This document shows, piece after piece, positions 10,287 to 21,026 of a stretch of DNA of 64,000 nucleotides. Source of the DNA: Grammothele lineata (lineage: Eukaryota > Basidiomycota > Agaricomycetes > Polyporales > Polyporaceae). A model generated the notes under the pieces. The model did no database searches and was not told the DNA's origin. It saw nothing but the letters and a program-made list of their open reading frames with translations. Numbering within the stretch: the stretch's first letter is position 1; each line of letters opens with the position of its first letter. Where the stretch lies: assembly GCA_002150815.3 (NCBI GenBank), contig NDFF03000382.1, forward strand, positions 434,001 through 498,000. The letters are read 5' to 3'. The translations under genes and the position numbers were made by a program.

Positions 10287-13200
10287 ATGGCTCTCCGCAG
10301 GTTTGTGACTATAGCGCTCTTGGCAGGTTCTGTCTTCGGGCAGTCGCAACTCTACCAACAATGCGGTGGCATTGGATGGTGAGGGTAATTTGTACTCGTG
10401 GTAATCCATTCGGCTGCTGACTCGTATCACTCCCCAGGACCGGCGCCACCACCTGTGTGTCGGGTGCCGTTTGCACAAAATTGAATGACTGTAAGCACTC
10501 CCCAGAGGCTTTAGTGACGCAGGCTAACATCCCGCTCTGCCCCCGCCCCTAGACTATTCCCAGTGTCTGCCTGGATCGTCTTCAGCCCCCGGGACGACTT
10601 CAGCGCCAGTCTCTACACCCACGACTTCCCCGCCTTCCACTACAGTCACTTCTACCGCGCCCTCTCAGACAGTGGCGAATATTTCGCCAGAATGGGCCGC
10701 TGCATACACCAAGGTTCAAAGTCTTTGAATGCCCCGACAAGCACCGTGCTGAAATAACCGGTTTCACAGGCAAAGGCTGCAGTCGCAAATCTCTCTCTCA
10801 CGGACAAAGTCAACCTGGGAACAGGAGTCCAATGGGAAAAGGGTACTCCCAAAGCTCTAGCTATACTATAATTGACGCTGACGTCATATGCTAAAGGCCC
10901 TTGCGTTGGGAACACACCCTCTATCTCGTCGATTCCCGGCTTCTCCGGTCTCTGTCTCCAAGGAAGGTTTTGCTCGTATCCTGTGGCAGCACTCTATTGA
11001 CAGCTCGTGTGCAGATAGCCCTGTGGGCGTGCGCTACGCTGACAAGGTCTCAGCGTTCCCTGCGTACGTATAAGCAGTTACTCTCCATCGTGGGTCATAA
11101 CGCTCACGGTTCCGAAGCGAAATCAACGTAGCTGCTACGTGAGTTCGCCGTCGCTGGTAGAGCTTATGCTATAAGAGAGCTCACCTTTAATGTCAGGTTC
11201 AACCGCACTTTGATGAGGCAACGTGGAGAGGCGATGGGTGCTGAGTTCAAGGGTAAGGGCGTTCACGTCGCTCTTGGCCCCATGATGTGAGTCCTCGGTA
11301 TGACTGTCATTGTGTATAATCGACTGAAGGGCCTGTAGGAACTTGATGCGCACTCCCGCCGCTGGACGCAACTGGGAAGGAGGAGGCGGTGATCCTTTCC
11401 TTTCCGGAGAGGTTGCTTTCGAGACCGTTACTGGTATCCAGAGCTCCGGTGTTCAGGCTTGCGCCAAGCATTACATCAACAAGTGCGTCCATCATGCATC
11501 ATGATTGGCCATGAGAAAGGGCGGCATCTAACCCCTACTCATACACTAGCGAACAAGAGCACTTCCGTGATAGTTCTTCGTCAAATGTAGATGATCGCAC
11601 GGTACGCTCTTCATTATCTTCTTGTATGACTGCAGCACAGCACTCAAGTAACCCCAACTCAGGAACACGAGCTTTACGGATATCCCGTGTGTAGCTCATC
11701 ACATATATTTATCCACTCGAATCACTCATATCTAGGCAGTTCCTCCGTAGCGTACAGGCTAATGTCGCGTCCGTGATGTGCAGCTATAGTGAGTGTTGAT
11801 TATTATCTCAACATCATCCAGTCTTACTAAATATACCGTGCAGACCAGAGTAGGCAGAGTCAAAACTTGCTTTGTATTCATTGCCACTTACCTACATCAC
11901 AGTTAACGGAACGTATTCGTGCGAAAACGATGCAACACTGAATGGGTTATTGAAGACAGAGTTTGGATTCCAAGGATGTGAGCCATGAAGCCGCACCAAC
12001 GAGTCTCTATTTCTAACCCGCATCTTTGCACAGACGTCATGTCTGACTGGTGGGCAACCCACTCTGGTGCTCCCGCTGTGAATGCAGGCCTCGACGTGAG
12101 TTTCGACGATGACTTGTCGAAGCGAATCTGAGCGCGGCCGATTAGATGACGATGCCAGGAGATACTACCACCAATTCTGGGCAGACGTAAGCCGCTCAAC
12201 AAAGTGTATACTACAATAAGCTGAATGGGGGCCCCTAGGTACTTCGGCCAGAATCTCGTCAACGCCGTCCAGAGCGGTCAGGTCTCTGAGGCACGCATAG
12301 ATGTACGTTTCATCATCCATCCGCCCGGCGCAGTATATCTTGGAACTTATACCGATTGCAGGACATGGCGACACGTATTTTGGCTGCTTGGTACGATTCC
12401 TGTCGCTGTCATAATGGTCCTGGATTGTAATATTTTTGCAGGTACCTCCTCGGCCAAGACTCTGGTTTCCCGGCCGTCAACTTCAACTCGTGGAACACAG
12501 GTCAAGGCCAGCACATTGACGTGCAGGCCGATCACAAGACGTACGTTCTTCATCGTTCCATCACTGAGCTTAATGCTCATTCTTCTACCACTAGTGTAAT
12601 TCGCGAGATCGGCGCTGCATCCACAGTGTTGCTCAAGAACACTGACGGCGCACTTCCTCTCGCGGCACCTAAGTCAATCGCCGTCGTCGGCAATGGCGCA
12701 GGAAACAATTCTATGGGAATCAACGGGTATGTCCGGTTTGCGAGACAATTGACGGATATCTTGAGTTGACGTCTTTGCTAGATGCACCGACCGTGGTTGC
12801 GATAATGGTGTGCTTGCAGTTGGTTGGGGAAGCGGGTGCGTAAATTGTCTCATTCTAATCTTGGTTTGTTGGTCTCATATAGTTATTCAGGACGGACGAT
12901 TTTCCGTACCTCATTGCGGTACGCGATACTCTCCCACACCCATAGTGGATCCTAGTGCTTATACAAAACGTTCGCAGCCCCTGGATGCTATTACCGCTCG
13001 CGCAAAGACCGACGGAACGACAGTATCATCATCTCTTAGCGACACTGATCTTACGAGTGCAGCTCAGACTGCGACGGGCAAAGATGTCGCATTCGTGTTC
13101 ATCACTGCCGACAGCGGGTACGTTGGACCCATCGTAAATAGTACAGAACATCTATTAACGTCACTGTAGTGAGGGATACATCACGGTCGAGAACAATGCT

Positions 13201-14356
13201 GGAGATCGCAACAACCTCAATGCATGGCACAACGGCGTAGGTCCTTCCCCGGTGTGCTGCGCCAGTATTTATGTCTGACGAATACTTTCTTCAGGATGCT
13301 TTGGTGCAACAAGTCGCGAGTGTGAACGAGAACACCATCGTTGTCGTAAACTCCGTCGGCCCGATACTCGTAGAGCAATGGATTGATCATCCCAACGGTA
13401 AGTACTTCCATAATACTCGATTTCATGTTTAATTCATCTATACTCTCATGAAACCTAGTGACGGCACTGGTCTGGAGCGGCTTGCCTGGACAGGAGGCAG
13501 GTAACGCCTTAGTCGACGTCCTCTATGGCGCGTACAACCCGAGGTAAAGTAGTTTTGTAGGTCTGTCCATTCCACATCTGACGCAAAATGTGTAGCGGCC
13601 GTCTTCCCTACACGATCGCTAAGCAGACGGCCGACTACGCTGCGCAGATTATCTACAACGGCAGCGGGATTGTCCCCATACCCTACAATGAGGGTATCTT
13701 CATCGACTATCGTCACTTCGACAACGTAAGAACCCTCTAGTATTTATTGACAACAATATCCTCACACCGCCTATGCTACAGGCCAACATTGCTCCCCGCT
13801 TCGAGTTCGGCTTCGGTCTGTCATACACGACCTTTGACTATTCAAACTTGAAGATCTCCGGGTCGACTGCTGGTGGAACCCGCCAGCCCATCGGGCCAGG
13901 AGCTGCACTTGACCCTTGGTACGCCTCACTCGCTTTGCGCCCTGAGGAGACCATACATTGAAATCGATCCCTCTCAGGCTGCACGACGATGTCGTCACTG
14001 TGACATTCACGCTCACGAACAACGGCACCGTCGCGGGCACCGAGGTAAGTTTCGACGTCATCTCCACCTCCCCGCTCTTCCTGTCGCTTCGCGTACTCAC
14101 TCTCGTCACACAGATCCCGCAGCTGTACACCTCCCCTCCCGCCTCGGCCAAGTCAGCGCCGTTCAACCTGAAGGGCTTCGACAGCGTCTTCCTCGCCCCC
14201 GGCGCGTCGACGACGGTGTCCATGTCGCTCTCCCGGCTGGACTTCTCTGTCTGGGACGTCACATCTCAGAGCTGGCAAATCGCCACGGGTGAAACGGGCA
14301 TTTCCGTCGGGGCGAGCAGCAGGGACCTCCGCCTGAAAGGGTCGATCACGAATTAA
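10287..14356 (+). CDS. Secreted beta-glucosidase, CBM1-GH3
   Basis: Extracellular enzyme releasing glucose from cellobiose and short beta-glucans. Thirty exons can be joined with every phase agreeing; they sum to 2,436 bases, 811 residues. Order: signal peptide ([18 protein letters not shown]), CBM1 cellulose-binding module with its Cys and aromatic pattern (QCGGIGW to YYSQCLPG), Ser/Thr/Pro linker to about residue 95, GH3 N-domain, GH3 C-domain, and a fibronectin-III-like end. The nucleophile is Asp in YVMSDWW; the probable acid/base is Glu in SGEGY. It strongly resembles Trichoderma Cel3A-type enzymes plus CBM1. Oddities: exon 13 (11844-11849) is only 6 bases, exons 7 and 11 are 21 and 24, and the exon 5/6 junction makes QGSP rather than the conserved QDSP under a GT-AG rule. 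Confidence 0.95.
11844..11849 (+). other. Six-base micro-exon of the beta-glucosidase
   Basis: ACCAGA is flanked by an AG acceptor (11842-11843) and a GT donor (11850-11851). Exon 12 ends TAT-A and exon 14 begins TT-AAC; only with these six bases does the conserved [14 protein letters not shown] stretch form, and phase is kept. Without it the protein would lose Asn-Gln. Confidence 0.75.
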
Positions 14357-14380
14357 ATAGGAAGGGCGCCCGCCGCCGTG

Positions 14381-14404
14381 TAGAGTAGAGTAGAGTAGAG
14401 TAGG
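14381..14404. repeat. TAGAG pentanucleotide microsatellite
   Basis: Four perfect TAGAG units followed by a partial TAGG, in the 3' region of the beta-glucosidase gene. Confidence 0.9.
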
Positions 14405-14602
14405 AAGCCGATGGGAAGTACAGCTGAGGGGGTACAAATCTATTCTATGGTGGCCTCTTAGCATGGATAAAGAGTGGATGTGTAGAGTGTGGGTATCGAA
14501 GCATGATGTGGAATGCCAAAGACCGTATTCTATCTTTCGTGGCTGTCTAGAGGGCTTGTCGCCGCATGGAGAATAATCTAGGATAATCCCCCGGCTAGGA
14601 GC

Positions 14603-16074
14603 TTAGGACCTCTCCCAGCCACGGCCGTGGCGGTCACCACGGCCGCGGCCATAGTGTTCATCCTTGTGACCATAGTGCCCGCCCCTTCCTCGGCCGTACT
14701 GTTCACCGCGGCCGCGACCGTAGTGCTCATCCCGGCCTCGGCCCTTAGACTCGCGGCCTCGGCCAGGTGCACGGGGCTGGGGTTCATGATGCGGTTCATG
14801 TGGTTCGAAGCCGTGACGTTCAGGCTCATGGGGCTCGGGGTGCTCGCTGCGGCCATGGACACCGGCGCGACTGCGCGCGCGGTGCTCGACTACCTCATGC
14901 ACGGGCTCAGATGGCTCTGGTGCATGGTGCGCGGGTGCTGAATGCGCATGCTCTTGGTATTCGGACGCTTCGTGCACAGGCTCTTGAGGCTCTTGGGGCT
15001 CGGGATGCTCAGATGCGCGGCGCTCCCTGCGGCTGGGCGCGTGGTGATCAGAGACCGGGCGCCCGGGCTCGGAAGGCTCAGAAGGCGCGGGGGCGTGCTG
15101 CGTGGGCTCCGAATGAACAGGTTCTGGATGCGAGGGTGTCTGATGCACTGGCTCTTGGGGCTCGGAGGGTTCTGCGTGGGTCTCAGCACGACTGTAGTGT
15201 CCGCTGTGTCCATGGCCAGACGAGTGTTCGCTCGGAGGGCAGTACGCCTTGTCGCCATGACTGTCCGAGTTGTAGACGCAGCCGCCGCGCGTCGACCCGG
15301 CGTCGCCCGACTGTCCTATTCCTCCGTTAGGGCCTGCTCCATTGATCTCCAAGCCCTTGTGGCTATGCCCATTCTTGCCAGGCTTGTTACCTAAGCAGAT
15401 TGAGGCGATCAAAACCACGCTCATCCGTAAACTACAGTGACAGCTCACTCTCGTCATGCTTCTGCGAGTCATCTGTGAACGCGGCGCGATCCTTCGTATA
15501 TTGTTGCGTCGGGGGCAGGAAAACAAAGGCCTCTTCATCGCCAGGCGCGGCCAGAGCCTTGGGCTCTTGAGGGGGGTCTACGCCGCCGAGTTGAGATTTC
15601 GACTGCGGGTATTATAAGCCGAACATACCAGTAGCAGCAGACCTTACTTGGCCCCCGGCCCCTGTTACGACGTTGGTACCAGGAGCAGAGGACGCGTCGG
15701 CTGTGGTCACGTCGTGCTTCACGTCTCCGAGGTTGACTGCAGCACCGCTCACGGAGAGACCACCGTTGTTCCCCTTCTGCGCTGTCGAAAGTTTGAGGCC
15801 TTGCGTTTAGCGCCTCAAGGAGGAGAGGGGGCTCACCCATGCTGATGGTCTCTGAAGAGGACACAGGTGGCCCTGGAACATTCGCTTGCATGGGCTCGGC
15901 CTGCGCGTCCTCCCACCGAGGAATGAGCGGACTCGCCCCCCTGTCGGCCCTCGGAGAGACAGGTACTGAGCTGTGAACCACGCCCGTCTCGTCTTGTTGC
16001 AGCGCCTGTGGCAACGGTGAGGCCGACGTAGCGGCAACCGCGAAGAGCGAGAATGCGACGATGGGACTACGCAT
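14603..16074 (-). CDS. Secreted His/Pro/Glu-rich repeat protein with RGR-rich tail
   Basis: Unrecognised secreted low-complexity protein. Four exons (16074-15837, 15781-15648, 15602-15449, 15390-14603) sum to 1,314 bases, 437 residues. Regions: signal peptide MRSPIVAFSLFAVAATSA; a short linker; a Gly/Asn/Val segment (NNGGLSVSGAAVNLGDV); a Gly-rich segment with Cys; then about 150 residues of repeats built on EP, HEP and HAP (EPSEPQEPVH, EPHEPERHGFEPHEPHHEP); finally Arg/Gly repeats of the type HYGRGRG. The His-Glu-rich part could bind metal ions and the Arg-Gly part could bind polyanions; both are speculation. Its signal peptide nearly copies that of the divergently transcribed gene at 16464. 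Confidence 0.75.
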
Positions 16075-16463
16075 GTCGAGAGTAATGGCTAGTGAAAAAT
16101 GGGAGGTGTGGTGGGCGACGGAGGTAAACTGTGGATGGGGGACATTTTGGGGTTCTTGAACTTGAAGAGCGTCGAGGGTTGTGGAGCGTCCCCGAGTCGC
16201 CGCGCCCGTCTCTTTGGCGCATTTGGCGTCGCACCCCGTCTGGCCTCAGTCGAATCCGGTAAGTGTTTGTCCTAATAAGGCAGGCGCTGAGGTTGAGAAG
16301 CCCCTGCGGGCTCTGAACTCCGAAATAAGAAACCAAACCGCGTCCCCAGCCCATCTCCCACCTCGCACCGTAAGCCACAACAGCAAGCCAACTCCTACCT
16401 TACACCCACCTAATCTCGCCCCAGTAACACACAGCCTATCCGTCCTCTCGCCCGTCGTCCATC
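16075..16463. promoter_or_regulatory. Divergent promoter of two secreted-protein genes
   Basis: 389 bases separate the two start codons (16074 minus, 16464 plus). The plus side ends in a C-rich leader; no clear TATA was seen. Joint control is inferred. Confidence 0.45.
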
Positions 16464-16982
16464 ATGCGCAGCCCCATGCTCGCCTTCACCCTCTTCGCGG
16501 CCGTCACCCCCGTCTGGGTCGCCGCCGCGCCCCAAGTCAGCCCCCGCCTCGGCAGCGACGCCATCGCGCACCCGCGCAACACAGAGGTACAGCGCTTCGC
16601 CAAGCTCCCCCGCGATGGCCTCTTCGATGCCGCCAGCGTCGCCGATGCTGCCCCCGCTGCTCCGCAGGGCGTGCCCCTCTCGTCCATCTTCGGTACCCTC
16701 GCCGGCGACTCGGACAAGGATGACGATAGCAAGAACGTCCCCCAGCCGTCCGCGAACCAGACTGCCGCTGAGGCGCTCGCCGAGCAGCAGAAGCTCCAGG
16801 AGAAGCAGCAGCAGCTCGAAGACCAGCAGGCGAAGCTCCAGCCTCCGCCGACCCTCCCCGACACCCCTGGGGAGGCAGCCGCTGCGCCCGTTGCCGCCGC
16901 GGCCACGCACACCAAGCCTACTCGTCCAGTCATTCACGCTTACGACAAGTCGCGCCCGCGTCCGGGGGCCGCGGCTCCTTGA
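16464..16982 (+). CDS. Small secreted Ala/Gln/Pro-rich protein
   Basis: Unrecognised. A single exon of 172 codons. Residues 1-22 are a signal peptide (MRSPMLAFTLFAAVTPVWVA, cleavage near AAAP). A central Gln/Glu/Lys-rich helix-forming stretch (AEQQKLQEKQQQLEDQQAK, about 107-125) looks like a coiled coil. The ends are Ala/Pro-rich. No Cys and no catalytic motif. The first twelve residues match the neighbour on the opposite strand (MRSPIVAFSLFA) with four changes, so the pair may descend from an inverted duplication whose mature parts diverged. Confidence 0.72.
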   Translation: MRSPMLAFTLFAAVTPVWVAAAPQVSPRLGSDAIAHPRNTEVQRFAKLPRDGLFDAASVADAAPAAPQGVPLSSIFGTLAGDSDKDDDSKNVPQPSANQTAAEALAEQQKLQEKQQQLEDQQAKLQPPPTLPDTPGEAAAAPVAAAATHTKPTRPVIHAYDKSRPRPGAAAP

Positions 16983-17524
16983 ACGGTCGTTAGTACAAAC
17001 CTCGCAGCTACTTGGCTAAGGCTAACCCAACTCACAGATCATGCTGCAGGGCCGTCTGGTGGAGAATCGGCGAGAGGTATACTGTAGGTGTCGGTCTCTG
17101 GCCTACTGGAGGATGTAATCGAGTAGCATGAATAGACAACATACCCTGATTCATGGCGTGCATAGCGTCGATGGCAAACACACTGGAACATGATGCGAGC
17201 GGTGACAACGGTTGATGATTGAAGACGATAGATAAAACACGAGCACAAAAAGACTGCCTCACAGTGATAACGGTGACAGAAAGTAGAAGAGAGGATCAGC
17301 AATACAGGTAAGCGCGCACCAATGAAGGAGCCGCCACGAAGAAGGGGAACTCGAACTGTGCGTGATTTGAGACGAGGACCGATGATTGAGCAATAATGAA
17401 TACGAGACGTTCTGCGCATGCCATTAGAATCAGTTATAACACATGAAGTCATAACAGCACACTTTAACGAAACACAGATTGATGATGCTACAGCCGTGCG
17501 GAGAGCAGAGGTCGATATAATTCG
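16983..17524. other. Convergent intergenic, about 540 bases
   Basis: The 3' ends of the secreted protein (plus) and the RRM protein (minus) face each other. Open frames here lack coding character. Confidence 0.5.
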
Positions 17525-19071
17525 TTATACTTGGCCCTGGGCATCGGGTGCAGCCGCTCCGGGGGCCTGCTGGCCATAATAACCTACATCAAGATTCGGG
17601 TAAGCGTTGCTATCCAAGCCAATTGACAAGACGCGGGCCTTACCTCCCCAATAATTCGAGTAATAAGAACTAGGATCAGCGCTACCCCACTGCCCTTGCG
17701 CAGCCTGGGCACTGGCGTCCACAGGGGTCTGGCCTGCACCCATAGCCATAGCGGCGGTCGGAGCAACGGGACTCGGCATGCCCGGAGCGGCAGCACCGGG
17801 GGTGCCAGCGTAGGCACCGAAGCCGTACTGGCCGTAGGTGTTGGGCTGGGGCATGCCGTACATGGGCTGGTCGGGCAAGGTGATCAGTAGGAAGTCTCGT
17901 GGGGCCTCTGGTAACCAGGGGAGGAAACATACCATATTCCCGTACGGCGCGGCCGCCGGGGTGGGGCTCATACCGCCCGGGCTCATCGCGGCGCCGCCGT
18001 CCGCCCTGTCCTTGCCCCAGCTGCACTTGATTGGGCGACCATGGACCATTTGGCCCTGGAGCTGGACGATGGCCATCGCGGCGTGCTCGTGCGTGTCGAG
18101 CTTGACGAACGCGAAGCCGCGGTCGGCCTGCATGCGGATCTCAGAAAGGTAGCCGATCGACTGGAAGAGCGGGATGAGGTCCGCCTGGGTCGCGTAAGGC
18201 ACGAGGTTGCCGACGTAGACGGTTGTGTTGTACGCCGGGGTCTGCTGCACGACCGATTCGTACGAGAGAGGACCGCCCTGGAAGTTCATAGGGGCGGGTG
18301 CGCCGCCGCCGATGCTGCCACTGCGCGGGGGTGCCGCGGGGCCACCAACACCGGGGGCACCCTGGGTCTTCTGGTTCGCCCAGTTAACGCGAATCGCGCG
18401 GGACCCGAGCCACTCTCCGTTCATCGTCGCAATAGCCTGCTCCGCATCGGTCTTGTCTCGGAAGGCGAGGAAACCGTATCCGCGAGACTTGCCCGAGTTC
18501 ATGTCCCACATGACGCGAGCATCGGAGAGGGTGCCGAATGCGCTGAAGGCCTTGGCGAGCACGTCGTCGTTAACTTCCGGGCTGAGATCGCCGACGAAGA
18601 CATGGTAGTGGTTACTGGTGTCCTCTTTGTTCTGCTGGCCCTGGTACGCCCAGTTGACACGAATCTCGGTGTCAAAGATTTTGCGGCCGTTGAGGGTCTG
18701 GAGGGCGGTCTCTGCGGCGCGCATATCCATGTACTCGACAAAGCCATAGTTAAGGCCGCCGTGCTGGTAGTTCCGGTCGGGGATGATCTTGACGTGCTGG
18801 ACTGGCCCGGCGACGGCGAAGATCTCGGTGAGCATGTACTCTGTCACTCGGGGACTGAGGTTGCCGACGTAGAGATGGGCCCTCCTCTGTTCATCCCGCG
18901 GGACGTATCAAAATGGTGGGGAGAAAGACGTGACATGACGCAGGGCGAACAGAGGATTGGGTGATCGGAGATGCGAGACCGCGGAGAGCGTGTTGAGCAG
19001 CATATATGCAGGAGATAGGCGGAGGTACTCACGGGTGCCTCAGCCGCTGCCATCGAACCCATTGCGTTCAT
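17525..19071 (-). CDS. Three-RRM RNA-binding protein, Pub1/TIA-1 type
   Basis: Poly(U)- and AU-rich-binding protein linked to mRNA stability and stress granules. Four exons (19071-19033, 18886-17933, 17866-17644, 17583-17525) sum to 1,275 bases, 424 residues. RRM1 starts at AHLYVGNLSPRVTEYML with RNP1 NYGFVEYM; RRM2 has HVFVGDLSPEV with SRGYGFLAF; RRM3 has TVYVGNLVPYAT with RGFAFVKL. After RRM3 the protein is Pro/Gly/Ala/Gln/Tyr-rich (prion-like), as in Pub1 and TIA-1. RRM order and spacing fit this class better than Nam8. The first exon encodes only 13 residues, and its 146-base intron and the CT-rich leader upstream suggest regulation at the 5' end. Confidence 0.9.
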
Positions 19072-19531
19072 CTTCAGAGACGGATAACGAGGTCGTAAGG
19101 GTCAGAATGACGTCGGATGAGACTGGATCGGGAGCCAGGGAAAAGGGCGGCGATCTGTACAGGAAAATTGACGAGAAGAAGAGAACGGATGAGGAGACTA
19201 GTCCGTGAGCGACAGAGGGGAGAGATATGAGACAGAGAGGAGACAGAGAGGAGCAGAGAGAGAGAAACGGAGAGAGAAGAGAGAGGAAACGGACAGACGA
19301 GAGCCTGGAGTCAGGAGACAGTGGACCGTAAGAAAGATGCGCGTCCCAAGAATCCCGCCCACGTCCTCCCCGGCTATCTCCGGCGACCGCCGTCATCATC
19401 CATGCCGGCACTGGCGCTCGCCCTCCCAAGGCCTCCGACGCAGCCTCACACTAGCCTCACGCACCCCCGCTCGCGTTGTCCGGAGCGGTGAAACATTAAT
19501 GCTATCCTACGCTAGATACCACAGACAGACG
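19072..19531. other. Intergenic, about 460 bases, with purine-rich tract
   Basis: Upstream of the RRM protein and downstream of prohibitin. It includes a GA-rich tract at about 19205-19315, which is CT-rich on the transcribed minus strand and is probably a promoter or 5' leader element. Confidence 0.5.
19205..19315 (-). repeat. Polypurine/polypyrimidine tract (GA-rich)
   Basis: Runs of GAGA/GACAGA on the plus strand read as CT-rich sequence about 135-245 bases before the RRM-protein ATG. Such tracts are common in constitutive fungal promoters. Confidence 0.6.
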
Positions 19532-20792
19532 CTACTTCCGAGTAGGCACGTTCAGCAGCACGTTCCCTCCGCCGCTCGGAATGTACGTCACGTTCGGATT
19601 CGACGTCAGCGACTGCACAATCGCCTTGCTCGCCTCAATCTTCCTGAACGCAACAAACCCGTCTCCAGCCCGGTCCAGCGCCTTCGAGATCGTCGCCGCC
19701 GCCTCCGCCTCACCCTCTGCACGGATGACTGCCGCCTGACGCTCTTGCTCGGCCTGGGAGAGAAAGTCAGTCCGCGCACTCAAACGCACCCCAAATCACC
19801 ACGCACCTTCTCGACGATGAATTTTGCGCGCTCCGCATCTATAACCGCCGCATTAGTGGGTCCAGTAACCAACCACGCGCTCGCTACACGTACCTTGTTG
19901 GGCAATTTGCTTCGCCTCCACAGCCTGCAGGGAATCATGAGTGCGCTGAACGGCCCGGCTCGTCGCCATGCGCGTACCTGAGTGAATTCCTAGACGTAGA
20001 GACAAGTTTAGCGACGTAATCATGAGATCAGCTCGCGATACTGACCTTTCCGAAGGTAAGGTGGGTAATAGACACATCCTCCAGAACGATGTTGAACTCT
20101 CCGGCGCGTTGCAGGAGGTCCTCACGAATCCGTGATGACACCTGCGAGGGCACGCTCTCAGCCACGAGGTGAGACGAGCTCAAACCAGACACGCACCACT
20201 TCGCGTTGAGTAATCAGCTCTGCGGCATCGAACTGAGCCACGATGCTTTTCAACACCTCATTCCCAATTGACGGTAGCACCCTCTCATCGTAGTCCAGGC
20301 CCAGGCTCTTGTAAATGCGGGGAAGGTGCTCGACGTCCGGTCGTGAGAGCACACGAAGCGTAATGGACACCATTTGCAAGTCCTTGGAACCCGTGGTGGT
20401 GGAAATGTTCTGAAGCACACATGAACATCAGGCGTGCGGGAGCTGGGGGGGGCCACTCACCCTGGGTTTGATGCGACAGTCGTAGAGGATGGCCTTTTGG
20501 AGCCACGGAACAAGGAAATGGGTGCCCTCCGGAGTAGCCTTGTCGCGCACACGCTTGATGAGACTACGCGTCTCTTGGCACGGAAAAGATACTCACCTTG
20601 TCCTTTACACCGGAGAACCGATCAAACATGACTGCTCTGTACCCTCCCGGAACATCATAAATGCTGGCCTGAAAAGCAGCGGCCGCAATAGCGACCGGCA
20701 CTGTAAGGCATAGACAATCCTCAGCAATGGTGCCATTCCAGTTCAGCAGCATACTCACCTATGAGGCGGTTCGCCAGCTGAGGAAGAGACAT
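19532..20792 (-). CDS. PHB1: Prohibitin 1
   Basis: Subunit of the ring-shaped prohibitin complex of the mitochondrial inner membrane, a scaffold for m-AAA protease and respiratory assembly. Nine exons (20792-20759, 20700-20597, 20538-20461, 20409-20197, 20141-20046, 19989-19978, 19924-19894, 19838-19807, 19753-19532) sum to 822 bases, 273 residues, the normal length. It has an N-terminal hydrophobic anchor ([17 protein letters not shown]), an SPFH/PHB domain ([30 protein letters not shown]), then the coiled-coil [19 protein letters not shown] and the NVTYIPSGG tail that identifies PHB1 rather than PHB2. Exon 6 is only 12 bases (EFTQ). A CCAAT box on the minus strand lies about 135 bases upstream (20925-20929). 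Confidence 0.95.
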
Positions 20793-21026
20793 GATGGCGA
20801 GAATGCAGACGGAGAGCAGACAGTAAGGAGGCCCAGAGACGCGACTCGGGGTCGCGGCAGGTCTGCAGCGTCACCGGCCGGCAAATCCCACGTGGCCCGA
20901 TCCAGATCGCTTCCTCGCGTGGCATCATTGGTATTTTGGCCCGGGTTGGCTCACTCCCTGTCCATCCCGCTGCAACTTGGCTCATAGTCATGCTAATATA
21001 ATATCCACACCTTCAAAGCCACGTAT

